A stretch of DNA of 17,717 bases from Acidimicrobiales bacterium (GCA_023261915.1 JALRFT010000283.1:1-17717); one strand, 5' to 3'. Shown: positions 1-6,145, counted from the first letter of the stretch. Program-made: numbers and translations. The notes: generated by a model from the sequence alone, not told the origin.

Positions 1-1
1 G

Positions 2-433
2 GCCGACGTGGTCTGGGAAGCCACAGTCGGACGTAGCGGTGCCGATGCACTTTCTGCTCTCGCTGAAGCCGAACGCGACTTTGCGCGTGCTCATCCTGGT
101 CGCATGGCCGCACTTCGGAGTTTTCTCGCCAGCAACAACGCCGAGTTCCACCTCCAAGCAGTCCTTCACCGCAGCAGCGGCACGCTCGAGGTGCTCGACG
201 TCGTCAGGAGCGTGCACCCGGCCGACTCCTGCCTGACGACGCAGCTCCAACGCGCGCTGAAGCACTCGAGCAGAGGCGACGTACTGAACCACGTGATCAC
301 CGTGCGCGTGGCAAACGCGCAGGCAGTCCCCACTTGCGGAGGGTCATCGGCCTGCCACGGTGGCGCTGACACGACCGCCGAACATCGGGAGGGAACCACG
401 TGCACAGGATCAGCGCTGTCAGTCGTCGGATGA
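2..433 (+). CDS. Hypothetical protein, 5' end probably outside the window
   Basis: The frame is open from the window edge to a TGA at 431-433. A GTG at 8 is the first possible start, but no ribosome binding site can be judged, so the gene is probably truncated at its 5' end. The first ~110 residues look like real protein: an alanine- and leucine-rich helical stretch (ALSALAEAERDFARAHPGR) followed by a mixed segment. The last ~30 residues (rich in G, S, T, C) look less convincing. The helical part loosely recalls C-terminal domains of TetR-type regulators, but this is too weak for a call. Gene density and the neighbouring small genes suggest mobile-element DNA. No function is assigned. Confidence 0.4.
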   Translation, partial: ADVVWEATVGRSGADALSALAEAERDFARAHPGRMAALRSFLASNNAEFHLQAVLHRSSGTLEVLDVVRSVHPADSCLTTQLQRALKHSSRGDVLNHVITVRVANAQAVPTCGGSSACHGGADTTAEHREGTTCTGSALSVVG

Positions 434-537
434 GGAAGTGGGCTGCGACCAGTTCGCTGCGGCGCCGCACCTGCCGCCCGGGGGAACCGCCAAGGTTCGC
501 GCCACCTCGACGATTGTGGTGGGAGTTGCCGCGGTAG
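400..537 (+). CDS. Possible 45-residue arginine-rich mini-protein
   Basis: A GTG at 400 is preceded by a good ribosome binding site (GGGAGGG at 387-393, 6-nt spacing) and opens a 45-codon frame ending in TAG at 535-537. A second in-frame start (ATG 430) overlaps the upstream gene's stop as ATGA. The product is rich in Arg, Pro and Trp, which is also what a non-coding shadow frame looks like in GC-rich DNA. A competing frame runs through 360-641 with plausible residues (around VRATSTIVVGVAAVALTW) but has no ribosome binding site and would bury the next gene's start. I cannot choose with certainty. No function is recognised. Confidence 0.25.
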   Translation: MHRISAVSRRMRKWAATSSLRRRTCRPGEPPRFAPPRRLWWELPR

Positions 538-583
538 CCCTGACCTGGCCGGAACAGGCCGGCCAAATAGAGGAGGAGCCCCC

Positions 584-718
584 ATGGCTACCCGAACCCA
601 AAACCGATCGACCGTGGACATGCCAGATGCGGCGGACCTGATCGACTGCTGCGAGTGCGAGCTCGACGACGGCACCGGCGGCCGCCGGCGAGGAGTAGCC
701 TGCGCAAGTGGGAGTTGA
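584..718 (+). CDS. Small unknown protein (44 aa) with a strong ribosome binding site
   Basis: The ATG at 584 follows an almost ideal Shine-Dalgarno (AGGAGGAG at 571-578), the best in this part of the window, and opens a 44-codon frame ending TGA at 716-718. The product begins MATRTQNRST and carries a cysteine-rich acidic stretch, DCCECELDD, around residues 21-29, then a basic Gly/Arg tail. The cysteine cluster could bind a metal, but no known family is recognised. The gene overlaps the next one (GTG 708) by 11 nt, which suggests translational coupling in a compact phage-like operon. Confidence 0.5.
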   Translation: MATRTQNRSTVDMPDAADLIDCCECELDDGTGGRRRGVACASGS

Positions 719-1001
719 TGGGATCAAGTGGTCGGCATTCGCTGTGTCGGTGGCGTTGACGCTGACCGGGTGTGGGGGTTCCTCAGAACCAGCTCCAACG
801 TCGGTGACACCCACGACCGCCCCCAGCGGTGAGTCATCCACCACCGTCAACGACCTTCAGGCGCCCAACACCTACGACGTACCGACGACGGACCTGGACC
901 GCCGGTACGATCAGCTAACGCCGCTGCCAGGCCCATTGAAGGGGACGACGACGACGCCGGGAGAGACGTTGCCGACGGACACAACGGGCACGCCTGACTA
1001 A
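708..1001 (+). CDS. Small secreted lipoprotein of unknown function
   Basis: The 97-residue product has a short type II signal peptide: hydrophobic residues ~8-20, then a lipobox LTGC with the lipidation cysteine at residue 22. The mature part is Ser/Thr/Pro-rich and low in complexity (repeated TTT and DLxx stretches), typical of a flexible surface-anchored protein. The GTG at 708 is the start that keeps the full signal peptide; AGGAG at 691-695 lies 12 nt upstream, a little far. It overlaps the preceding mini-gene. A lipoprotein inside a phage-like segment could be a superinfection-exclusion or cell-surface cargo protein, but nothing in the sequence shows that. The frame continues open after its TAA (see the next gene). 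Confidence 0.55.
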   Translation: MGVDGIKWSAFAVSVALTLTGCGGSSEPAPTSVTPTTAPSGESSTTVNDLQAPNTYDVPTTDLDRRYDQLTPLPGPLKGTTTTPGETLPTDTTGTPD

Positions 1002-1034
1002 GAGGCACACGCGGTCCTGGTCGACCTACACCAT

Positions 1035-1163
1035 GTGCACCAGTGGGATGTCGTCACCCGGGTCCAATACGACATCAGCGACGCAGGCGGCATCCAGAAC
1101 GTCGACCAGGACTGGGAGGTCCTGTGGTGGAACTGCGAGTGCGGGCACCAGACGTACCCGTGA
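1035..1163 (+). CDS. Small CxCG protein, probably phage-derived; start uncertain
   Basis: A coding-like frame ends at TGA 1161-1163 and reads ...DVVTRVQYDISDAGGIQN... to a C-terminus with WWNCECGHQTYP. The Trp pair and CxCG look like half of a zinc-ribbon or a small phage accessory protein. The only standard start is GTG 1035 (42 aa), without a visible ribosome binding site. The frame is continuous back to the TAA of the upstream lipoprotein (999-1001), so the true start may be a rare codon, or the region may once have been joined to the lipoprotein. It is followed directly by a strong intrinsic terminator, which supports it as the last gene of a plus-strand transcript. Confidence 0.4.
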   Translation: MHQWDVVTRVQYDISDAGGIQNVDQDWEVLWWNCECGHQTYP

Positions 1164-1170
1164 CCGTCGG

Positions 1171-1210
1171 GCAGGAGCCCCCCGCTTCGGCGGGGGGCTC
1201 CTGCCGTTTT
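1171..1210 (+). terminator. Strong intrinsic terminator
   Basis: A perfect 15-bp GC-rich stem (arms 1171-1185 and 1190-1204) closes a TTCG tetraloop and is followed by CGTTTT on the plus strand (T run 1207-1210). The T tract is only on the plus side, so it ends the plus-strand small-gene transcript. It lies between that transcript and the convergent primase-like frame, whose stop is at 1231. Confidence 0.85.
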
Positions 1211-1230
1211 CGGGATCGGTCCGGCGGCGG

Positions 1231-2190
1231 TCAGAACGGGGCGTGCGCGGTGTTGAGTCGGAGACCTTCCCAGCTCCGAGTCCTGCTGGGTCCGGACTGG
1301 GTGGCGGCGATGCCCGCTCGCTGGGAGAGCAGCCGGCCGAGCGCGATCTTGGAGAGCGGCTGCAGGCCGCTCGTCTCGGCCCACGTCCGGTAGTCGGCGT
1401 ACAGGTCTGCTGCGGCAACGATCGATGCAGCATCGAGAGTGCAGCGTTCATCAAGAAACACGCCGAGCAGGTCCTGGTCGTCGCGGTAGGCGGCGGTCGC
1501 AGCGTCGATCACCGCCGCGGAACCCAGACCGGAGGCCTGCCAGTCGAGGCACCCCTGGATCGCCCAGTTGAGAATGCCCGGCAACTCGGCGCGGAGCTTG
1601 ATCCCCAGGTGTGGATCGATGCGGTCGTCGGAGATCGCCGCGGTGAACGGCACAAGCCGGATGCGGCGCCAGATGCCCGTGTCGGTGCCGGTGATGCGCG
1701 GCAGATGGTTCGTGGCCATCCAGATGTGGTGGGTGGGAGTGAACTCGAAGTTCCTGCCGTGGGGCTGCCTGGCTCTGATCCGGTCCCCACCGGTGAGGTC
1801 CTTGACGAGTGACTCGTCGAGGCGGTCGCCCGCGCCGGTCTCGGACGTGACGACAAGCCGTCGGAGGTAGAGGTCGGCCTGGCCGCCCGTCGGCCCACCA
1901 CCGCTGGTGCGACCACGTCGGAGCAGCAGCGCCCGCATGTGGCCCAGATGGGCAACCGGCACCCCGACCTTGCCCACCTCACCGCGAGCCCGGGGGTCAT
2001 CGGGGTCATATCCGCACTGGGTCGGCAGGTCGAAGGCGATGGACAGACCGGTCTGACCCTTGGCGAGGTTCGTGCGATAGAGGGCGTTGGACGCCTCGGC
2101 GGTTGAGTGGCCCGAGTAGGTACGCATCATCCACGGGCGGTCGCGCTCGGTCAGACGTGGATCGGGTCGGTCGGCAGTGGTGTCGGCCAT
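1231..2190 (-). CDS. Chimeric frame: acyl-CoA mutase N-terminus fused to phage primase C-terminus
   Basis: Starting at ATG 2190 the frame encodes 319 aa. Residues 1-88 are the start of a B12-dependent acyl-CoA mutase of the Ecm/MeaA/IcmA kind, with recognisable blocks RPWMMRTYSGHSTAEASN, KGQTGLSIAFDLPTQ, GEVGKVGVPVAHLGHMRAL. Where the family continues with FDGIPL and MNTSMTINA, the sequence changes to the C-terminal half of a P4/D5-type phage primase-helicase: RRLVVTSETGAG, ESLVKDLTGGDRIRAR, WMATNHLPRITGTD, IWRRIRLVPF, then a C-terminal helical region ending at TGA 1231. The primase part lacks its N-terminal primase domain and the SF3 Walker A. The mutase part lacks the TIM barrel and the B12 domain. 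Neither activity is expected. An alternative in-frame start is ATG 2226. The gene follows aat by 70 bp on the same strand. The two identities are clear; whether the fusion exists in the cell is not. Confidence 0.85.
   Translation of the reverse strand: MADTTADRPDPRLTERDRPWMMRTYSGHSTAEASNALYRTNLAKGQTGLSIAFDLPTQCGYDPDDPRARGEVGKVGVPVAHLGHMRALLLRRGRTSGGGPTGGQADLYLRRLVVTSETGAGDRLDESLVKDLTGGDRIRARQPHGRNFEFTPTHHIWMATNHLPRITGTDTGIWRRIRLVPFTAAISDDRIDPHLGIKLRAELPGILNWAIQGCLDWQASGLGSAAVIDAATAAYRDDQDLLGVFLDERCTLDAASIVAAADLYADYRTWAETSGLQPLSKIALGRLLSQRAGIAATQSGPSRTRSWEGLRLNTAHAPF
1915..1945 (-). other. Mutase/primase recombination or assembly junction
   Basis: The last residue that fits the mutase family is about Leu88 (codon at 1927-1929) and the primase-like LLRRG begins immediately after. 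Both families would plausibly carry a GCGCTG/CTGCTG-like string here, so a few bases of microhomology may lie at the join. The reading frame is preserved across it. Confidence 0.7.
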
Positions 2191-2260
2191 CTGTCCATCG
2201 TCCCGCGCGCAGGGCTCCGCTGTCATCTTTGGGGCGGCAGCGTCGGGGATGGCCCGGCGA

Positions 2261-2935
2261 TCAGGCGGTGGAGAAGGGCTCCACGGGCAGGACGATGGCC
2301 TCACCGAGCCGCTCGAGGTACTCGGCCCGACTGATGTCGATGGCCCCGAGGGAACGGAGGTGTTCGGTGGTCCACTGCACGTCGAAGAGGGTTGCACCCG
2401 CCTCCCCGAGCAGGTCGGTGAGGGCCCACAACGCCACCTTGGAGGCGTCAGTGACAGTGTGGAACATCGACTCCCCGGCGAACAGGCCGCCGATGCCCAC
2501 CCCGTAGACACCACCGACGAGGCCGCCGTGAGTGTCGAATACCTCGACGGAGTGGGCCCAGCCGAGCGCATGGAGTTCGCAGTAGGCCTCGACGATCTCG
2601 GGAGTGATCCACGCCCCCGGCCGGGGGAGGTGGGCGCACGCCTCGATGACACTCCGAAAGCAGGTGTCGAGACGAACCTCGAGCCGTCGTCGGGCCCGTG
2701 CCAGTGAACGACTGGCATGGAACCCACCCGGTTCGAACACACCGCGCGGGTCCGGTGACCACCACAGGAGGTCGCTCGGGGTTCGTCCCGGCATCGGGAA
2801 CATGCCCGCCCGGTAGGCGGCGAGCAACGTTCCCGGTTCGAGGTCGGCACCGGCGGCCACGATGCCGGCACGGTCGGCGGTGTTCGGGTCGGGGAATGCC
2901 CACGGTGAGGGAGGCGGTTCCTGCGGGATCGGCAC
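2261..2935 (-). CDS. aat: Leucyl/phenylalanyl-tRNA--protein transferase
   Basis: This cytosolic enzyme moves Leu or Phe from aminoacyl-tRNA to the N-terminal Arg or Lys of proteins, marking them for ClpAP/ClpS degradation under the N-end rule. The 224-residue product has the usual size and family blocks: AAYRAGMFPMP near residue 40, LLWWSPDPRGV, WITPEIVEAYCELHALGWAHSVEV, the glycine-rich GVYGVGIGGLFAGESMF, and a C-terminal LFDVQWTTEHLRSLGA. The start is GTG 2935 with AGAAGG 6 nt upstream on the minus strand. Divergent from the lipoprotein gene at 2997. The mutase::primase frame follows 70 bp downstream on the same strand, so the two could share a transcript. Confidence 0.93.
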   Translation of the reverse strand: MPIPQEPPPSPWAFPDPNTADRAGIVAAGADLEPGTLLAAYRAGMFPMPGRTPSDLLWWSPDPRGVFEPGGFHASRSLARARRRLEVRLDTCFRSVIEACAHLPRPGAWITPEIVEAYCELHALGWAHSVEVFDTHGGLVGGVYGVGIGGLFAGESMFHTVTDASKVALWALTDLLGEAGATLFDVQWTTEHLRSLGAIDISRAEYLERLGEAIVLPVEPFSTA

Positions 2936-2984
2936 GCCCTACCTTCTCACCAAGGTGCGGCCCCTTGCCGAGCACCGCGGGGCA

Positions 2985-2990
2985 TACGAT
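2985..2990 (+). promoter_or_regulatory. -10 box, leaderless promoter of the lipoprotein gene
   Basis: TACGAT (TANNNT) lies exactly 6 nt before ATG 2997, and there is no Shine-Dalgarno. Transcription would begin at or next to the start codon. Confidence 0.5.
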
Positions 2991-2996
2991 GGGCTC

Positions 2997-3227
2997 ATGC
3001 GCACTTCCTCCACCACCGTGTTCCGCCGTCTCGCCGCTCTTGCGCTGGCCGTCCCACTCATGACGGTCGCCATCGGGTGCTCAACCACCTCGAACGAACC
3101 TGCACCGCTCAACCCCACGGAGGTCACCGTGGAACAGGACGGCATCCTGCCACCGTCCAACGTGCCCGACAGCGGTGAAGGCCTCGACGAGGTCGAGCCG
3201 GGCGACGATCCGTCAGCTGGTTACTGA
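2997..3227 (+). CDS. Small lipoprotein of unknown function
   Basis: The 76-aa product starts MRTSSTTVFRRLAALALAV and has an n-region with two arginines, a hydrophobic core, and a lipobox AIGC with the lipidation cysteine at residue 28. The mature ~48 residues are acidic and proline-rich, without a recognisable fold; it is probably a short surface-anchored peptide. ATG 2997 is chosen because it gives a proper signal peptide and sits 6 nt after a TACGAT -10 box. The frame is open upstream to 2862, but that part overlaps the 5' end of aat antisense and looks non-coding. Convergent with the dehydrogenase gene. Confidence 0.65.
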   Translation: MRTSSTTVFRRLAALALAVPLMTVAIGCSTTSNEPAPLNPTEVTVEQDGILPPSNVPDSGEGLDEVEPGDDPSAGY

Positions 3228-3235
3228 GTCCAAGT

Positions 3236-3256
3236 GGTCCCGGCTGAAGCCGGACC
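3236..3256. terminator. Possible bidirectional hairpin terminator
   Basis: Arms GGTCCCGGC (3236-3244) and GCCGGACC (3249-3256) pair around a TGAA loop with one bulged base. It sits in the 33-bp gap between two convergent genes. There is no T tract, so termination strength is uncertain. Confidence 0.35.
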
Positions 3257-3260
3257 CCGA

Positions 3261-4109
3261 TCAGTAGCTGTAGAAGCCCTGGCCTGACTTCCGGCCCAAC
3301 TGGCCGGCGGCCACCATGCGACGCAGCACCGGCACGGCCGAATAGTTCGGGTCACGGAACTCGTCGTAGAGGGCGTCGAGGATGGCCAGCGAGGTGTCGA
3401 GGCCAACAAGATCCAGGAGCGCCAGTGGGCCCATCGGGAAGTTGCAGCCCCCCTTCATGGCGGCGTCAATGTCCTCGGCCGTGGCGACGCCGTTCTCGAG
3501 CAACCGAACGGCGTTGTTGAGGTAGGGGAACAGCAGGGCGTTCACGATGAACCCGGCCTGATCGGCGACGGTGACCGGCGCCTTGCCGCACGCCTCGGCG
3601 AACGCCAGCGCCTCCGCCATCGTCTCGTCACTGGCGGTGAGGGGTCGAACGACCTCCACCAACGACATCATGGGGGCGGGGTTGAAGAAGTGGATGCCAC
3701 ACACCCGGTCGGCCCGGTTGGTCGCCACCGCCATCTCCACGACCGGAAGCGTCGAGGTGTTGGTGGCGAGGATCGCACCGGCCTTGACGATGCCGTCGAG
3801 TTGGGTAAACAGCTCACGCTTGGTGGCGAGATCCTCCACCACCGACTCGATGACGAGGTCGCAGTCGGCGAGACTGGCGAGGTCCTCCACGGGGGTGACA
3901 CGGCCGGCAATGGCTTCGGCCTCGCTGGCTTCGAGGCGACCTTTGTCGACGAGCTTCGCCAGTGATTTCACGAGGGATGCGTGGGTGGCATCAGCGGTGG
4001 CCTGGCTGCGCGAGCGCAGCACCACCTCAAAACCCGACTGGGCTGCCACCTGGGCGATACCCGAACCCATGATCCCCGAACCGACGACGCCTACCCGTGT
4101 GATGGTCAT
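3261..4109 (-). CDS. 3-hydroxybutyryl-CoA dehydrogenase (3-hydroxyacyl-CoA dehydrogenase family)
   Basis: The enzyme oxidises or reduces 3-hydroxyacyl-CoA and 3-oxoacyl-CoA with NAD(P)(H) in fatty-acid or short-chain CoA metabolism. The 282-aa length is typical of the Hbd/PaaH/FadB2 single-domain type. The N-terminal Rossmann fold shows GSGIMG (residues 10-15). Catalytic residues are visible: Ser119 in NTST, His140 in HFFNPAP, Glu152, and Asn190 in GFIVN. The C-terminal helical domain contains GCNFPMGPLALLDLVGLD and ends GRKSGQGFYSY, the family's usual end. The start is ATG 4109, 8 nt after a TAGCGT -10 box; the longer upstream frame is rejected. Hbd (clostridial) and FadB2 (mycobacterial) are both possible names, so no symbol is given. 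Confidence 0.93.
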   Translation of the reverse strand: MTITRVGVVGSGIMGSGIAQVAAQSGFEVVLRSRSQATADATHASLVKSLAKLVDKGRLEASEAEAIAGRVTPVEDLASLADCDLVIESVVEDLATKRELFTQLDGIVKAGAILATNTSTLPVVEMAVATNRADRVCGIHFFNPAPMMSLVEVVRPLTASDETMAEALAFAEACGKAPVTVADQAGFIVNALLFPYLNNAVRLLENGVATAEDIDAAMKGGCNFPMGPLALLDLVGLDTSLAILDALYDEFRDPNYSAVPVLRRMVAAGQLGRKSGQGFYSY

Positions 4110-4117
4110 GGGCGGAC

Positions 4118-4123
4118 ACGCTA
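4118..4123 (-). promoter_or_regulatory. -10 box, near-leaderless promoter of the dehydrogenase gene
   Basis: TAGCGT on the minus strand, 8 nt before ATG 4109. The -10/start block (TAGCGTG, one pyrimidine, CCGCCC, ATG) is repeated almost exactly in front of the FKBP gene at 6131. Confidence 0.5.
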
Positions 4124-4175
4124 CCGACGGGGCCCAAGCCGGCGCCAACGCTCCGGGGTCCCCGAGCCGCACCGG

Positions 4176-4181
4176 TAGGCT
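4176..4181 (+). promoter_or_regulatory. -10 box, leaderless promoter of the methyltransferase-like/S51-like pair
   Basis: TAGGCT lies 6 nt before GTG 4188, the classical leaderless spacing. An AGAGG directly next to the GTG is too close to act as a ribosome binding site. Confidence 0.5.
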
Positions 4182-4187
4182 CAAGAG

Positions 4188-4796
4188 GTGTCCGAACCCC
4201 TGTCCGACCCCGGCGCGCTGCGAATCGACAGGTCTCCGGCCGATGTCACGCCCGCTGCAGTCGTTGACCTCCCGCCCCGCTGGCCGGCTGTTGTCCGGGC
4301 CGAGTTGGTCCGCCGCCACCGGCTGCTGCTCGACCGGGCCTCCACCGTTGCAGCCGGTCCGGTCCTCGACCTCTCACTCCCTGAGCAGCGCCAGCAGTTG
4401 CGTGAGGTGATGTCGTCCCCGGACCCGACTGCCGCGGCGGCGGCGCTCGGTTCCTTTGGGGCCGTCATGAGTGTTGCCGGACTCTGTCGGCTCGCCGATC
4501 TCGGGTCAGCCCTGCGTGTCGTGGCGACCATGCTCGTACCGGATGGCGAGGTGTGGCTCGTCGAGCCGGGGTTCGCCCCTGGTCTGGCCGCGACCCTCGT
4601 CGCCTCGGGTGGTGCGCTGTTGCCCCCGGCCCGTGGTGTTCATCTGGCGCGCGACGTCCCGGCCACGGTGCGCTCGGTTGGCCTGCGAATCACCGATGTG
4701 GAGAGATTCACTATGAGTACATCCCTGTGGCCGCTGCGCCGCTTCACCGAGTTGCGGGCCGTGAAGTTCGGTCGGCCCGACGGCGGTGTGTCGTGA
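4188..4796 (+). CDS. SAM-methyltransferase-like protein with degenerate cofactor loop
   Basis: The 202-aa product resembles the UbiE/methyltransferase-11 class over its middle part. FGAVMSVAGLCRLADLGSALRVVATML followed by PDGEVWLVEPG (residues ~90-127) matches the strand IV / post-IV region, and the C-terminus (GLRITDVERFTM...) matches the final beta hairpin. The expected glycine-rich motif I (D/ExGxGxG) is not there: residues 57-67 read GPVLDLSLPEQ. SAM binding is therefore doubtful and the protein may be a non-catalytic relative. It is the first gene of a two-gene unit, overlapping the next by 4 nt (GTGA at 4793-4796), which indicates coupled translation. No substrate can be inferred. Confidence 0.6.
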   Translation: MSEPLSDPGALRIDRSPADVTPAAVVDLPPRWPAVVRAELVRRHRLLLDRASTVAAGPVLDLSLPEQRQQLREVMSSPDPTAAAAALGSFGAVMSVAGLCRLADLGSALRVVATMLVPDGEVWLVEPGFAPGLAATLVASGGALLPPARGVHLARDVPATVRSVGLRITDVERFTMSTSLWPLRRFTELRAVKFGRPDGGVS

Positions 4797-5470
4797 CCGC
4801 CGACGGTGCGGGACCGCTCGCCCTCGTTGGTGGTGGCGAGTGGTCGGAGGGTTGCACGTTCGACTCGGGGTTGCTGGCGGCCTCTGGCGGCGACGAGGTG
4901 GTGGTACTTCCCACCGGGTCGGCCTACGAGTTCCCCCAGACCCTCCTCGATCGGGCGACGGCATGGTTCACCGAACTCGGTGGTCGGGTCCGGGCGCCCG
5001 AGGTGTACACCCGCCCCGACGCCTTCGACCCCACGTACGTCGAGACGGTGCGCTCAGCCCGGTTCATCTATCTCGCAGGCGCATCACCGATGCACCTGCG
5101 TTCCGTACTGAAGGACAGCCCGCTGTTCGACGCCATGGTGGCGGCATGGCAGGCCGGAGCGGTCCTTGCCGGTACTGCGGCCGGGGCCGACGTGCTGTGT
5201 GACCCCATGGTGGACACCCGAGGGGGAGCGTTCACCGTCGGCCTCGGTGTGGTTCCCGGGGTGTCGGTGATGCCCCGCTATGACCAGTGGTCAGCGGAGA
5301 AGGTTCACCGCACCGTGTCGCTCGCTCCACCGGGCCTGTTCCTGCTCGGTGTCCCCAACGCCACGGCTGCCATCCGGGCCACCGACGGGTCGTGGCGCTG
5401 TGAGGGAGTGGGCGACGTCGTCGTCCATTGCGACGGGGCCACCGTGCCCCTCACCTCGGTGAGGGCCTGA
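4793..5470 (+). CDS. S51/cyanophycinase-like (type 1 GATase-like) protein lacking the nucleophile serine
   Basis: The 225-aa product has the fold marks of peptidase family S51 and its glutamine-amidotransferase-like relatives: LALVGGGEW near the N-terminus, VVVLPTGSA (residues 36-44), FIYLAGASPMHLRSVLKDSP (91-110), the nucleophile elbow, and GGAFTVGLGVVPG (144-156). In S51 enzymes the elbow reads GxSAGA with a catalytic serine. Here residues 127-132 are GTAAGA, with Ala129 (codon GCG) in the serine position. One base change would give TCG, serine. It is likely catalytically dead or uses another mechanism. Cyanophycinase and peptidase E are the nearest known members, but neither activity should be assumed. 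The GTG 4793 start overlaps the upstream stop, indicating coupling to the methyltransferase-like protein. Confidence 0.75.
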   Translation: MTADGAGPLALVGGGEWSEGCTFDSGLLAASGGDEVVVLPTGSAYEFPQTLLDRATAWFTELGGRVRAPEVYTRPDAFDPTYVETVRSARFIYLAGASPMHLRSVLKDSPLFDAMVAAWQAGAVLAGTAAGADVLCDPMVDTRGGAFTVGLGVVPGVSVMPRYDQWSAEKVHRTVSLAPPGLFLLGVPNATAAIRATDGSWRCEGVGDVVVHCDGATVPLTSVRA

Positions 5471-5486
5471 GCGACGGGGCTCAGGC
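5465..5486. terminator. Hairpin spanning two convergent stop codons
   Basis: A perfect 8-bp stem, GCCTGAGC (5465-5472) and GCTCAGGC (5479-5486), has a 6-nt loop. The left arm contains the plus-strand TGA and the right arm the minus-strand stop. It may act as a shared bidirectional terminator; no T tract is present. Confidence 0.35.
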
Positions 5487-6131
5487 GGGAACGGCGACGA
5501 GCTCTACCAAGAAGATGAGGGTTTCGTTGCCGGCAATCGATCCGGGGGAGCCCTGCGGGCCGTAACCGAGATCAGGCGGGATGACCAACAGACGCTGGCC
5601 GCCGACCTTCATGCCGGGAATGCCCTCCTGCCAGCCCTGGATGAGCCCGCTCAGCGGGAACGTGGCGGGCTCACCACGGGTGTACGAGTCGTCGAAGATC
5701 TTCCCGGTGGAACACGACACACCGATGTAGTTGATGGTGACCGTGCCACCCGGGGCGACCTCGGCGCCGTCGCCGACCACCAGATCAGTCACTGCGAGCG
5801 TGGTCGGGGGAACGCCCACCGGAACCTCGAAGCTCGGTGCACCGGTGGGGAGAGGATCGGCGAGGGGGACACAGGGGGTCCCGGTGGCGACGGTTGAGAC
5901 CGTGGCAGCTGTCGTCGGTGTGGTGACCCGTGTCGTGGACGTCGACGTTGATGCCGTCTCTTCATTCCCTGATCGCCACACGAACAGACCGATGAGAGCG
6001 GCGGCAACTACGGCGAGGACCGCCACCGTGGTGATGCGGCGCCGCATGGCATCCCGTCGTTGCGCCGCCCGGGCTGCTTCCGCCCGCGCCACTCTGCCTG
6101 CCTTCTGTCGTTCGCGCTTCTCACTTCCCAT
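5481..6131 (-). CDS. Membrane-anchored FKBP-type peptidyl-prolyl cis-trans isomerase
   Basis: This 216-aa protein is predicted to speed proline isomerisation in folding proteins outside the cytoplasm. The order is a highly charged cytoplasmic N-terminus (residues 1-32, Arg/Glu/Ala-rich), one membrane helix (~33-51), a Thr/Ser-rich linker (~59-85), then an FKBP domain (~108-214). Key FKBP positions are present: VTINYIG (Tyr135), IFDDSY (Phe146, Asp147), LIQGWQEGIPGMKVGGQR, VIPPDLGYG, and LIFLVEL at the end. The active site looks intact. The start is ATG 6131, 8 nt after a TAGCGT box. A cyclophilin-like protein of the same architecture lies next upstream on the same strand (53-bp gap), so the two form a pair of surface-facing foldases. 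Confidence 0.9.
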   Translation of the reverse strand: MGSEKRERQKAGRVARAEAARAAQRRDAMRRRITTVAVLAVVAAALIGLFVWRSGNEETASTSTSTTRVTTPTTAATVSTVATGTPCVPLADPLPTGAPSFEVPVGVPPTTLAVTDLVVGDGAEVAPGGTVTINYIGVSCSTGKIFDDSYTRGEPATFPLSGLIQGWQEGIPGMKVGGQRLLVIPPDLGYGPQGSPGSIAGNETLIFLVELVAVPA

Positions 6132-6139
6132 GGGCGGGC

Positions 6140-6145
6140 ACGCTA
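6140..6145 (-). promoter_or_regulatory. -10 box, near-leaderless promoter of the FKBP gene
   Basis: TAGCGT on the minus strand, 8 nt before ATG 6131. The -10/start block is nearly identical to the one before the dehydrogenase gene at 4109. Confidence 0.5.

Noticed and set aside
360..641. Open frame of 93 codons from GTG 360
   Set aside because: Part of it looks protein-like, but it has no ribosome binding site and extends 58 nt over the mini-gene at 584, which has an excellent one. Kept only as an alternative.
1033..1812. Long plus-strand open frame (259 codons) opposite the primase-like region
   Set aside because: It runs antisense to the clearly conserved primase segment, crosses the intrinsic terminator, and its product (Arg/Gly/Asp-rich) has the look of a GC-rich shadow frame.
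2191..2871. Upstream extension of the chimeric frame (starts as far as 2871)
   Set aside because: It would lie inside aat on the same strand in another frame. The residues are Ser/Pro/Arg-rich and unlike protein, and the mutase family begins near ATG 2190.
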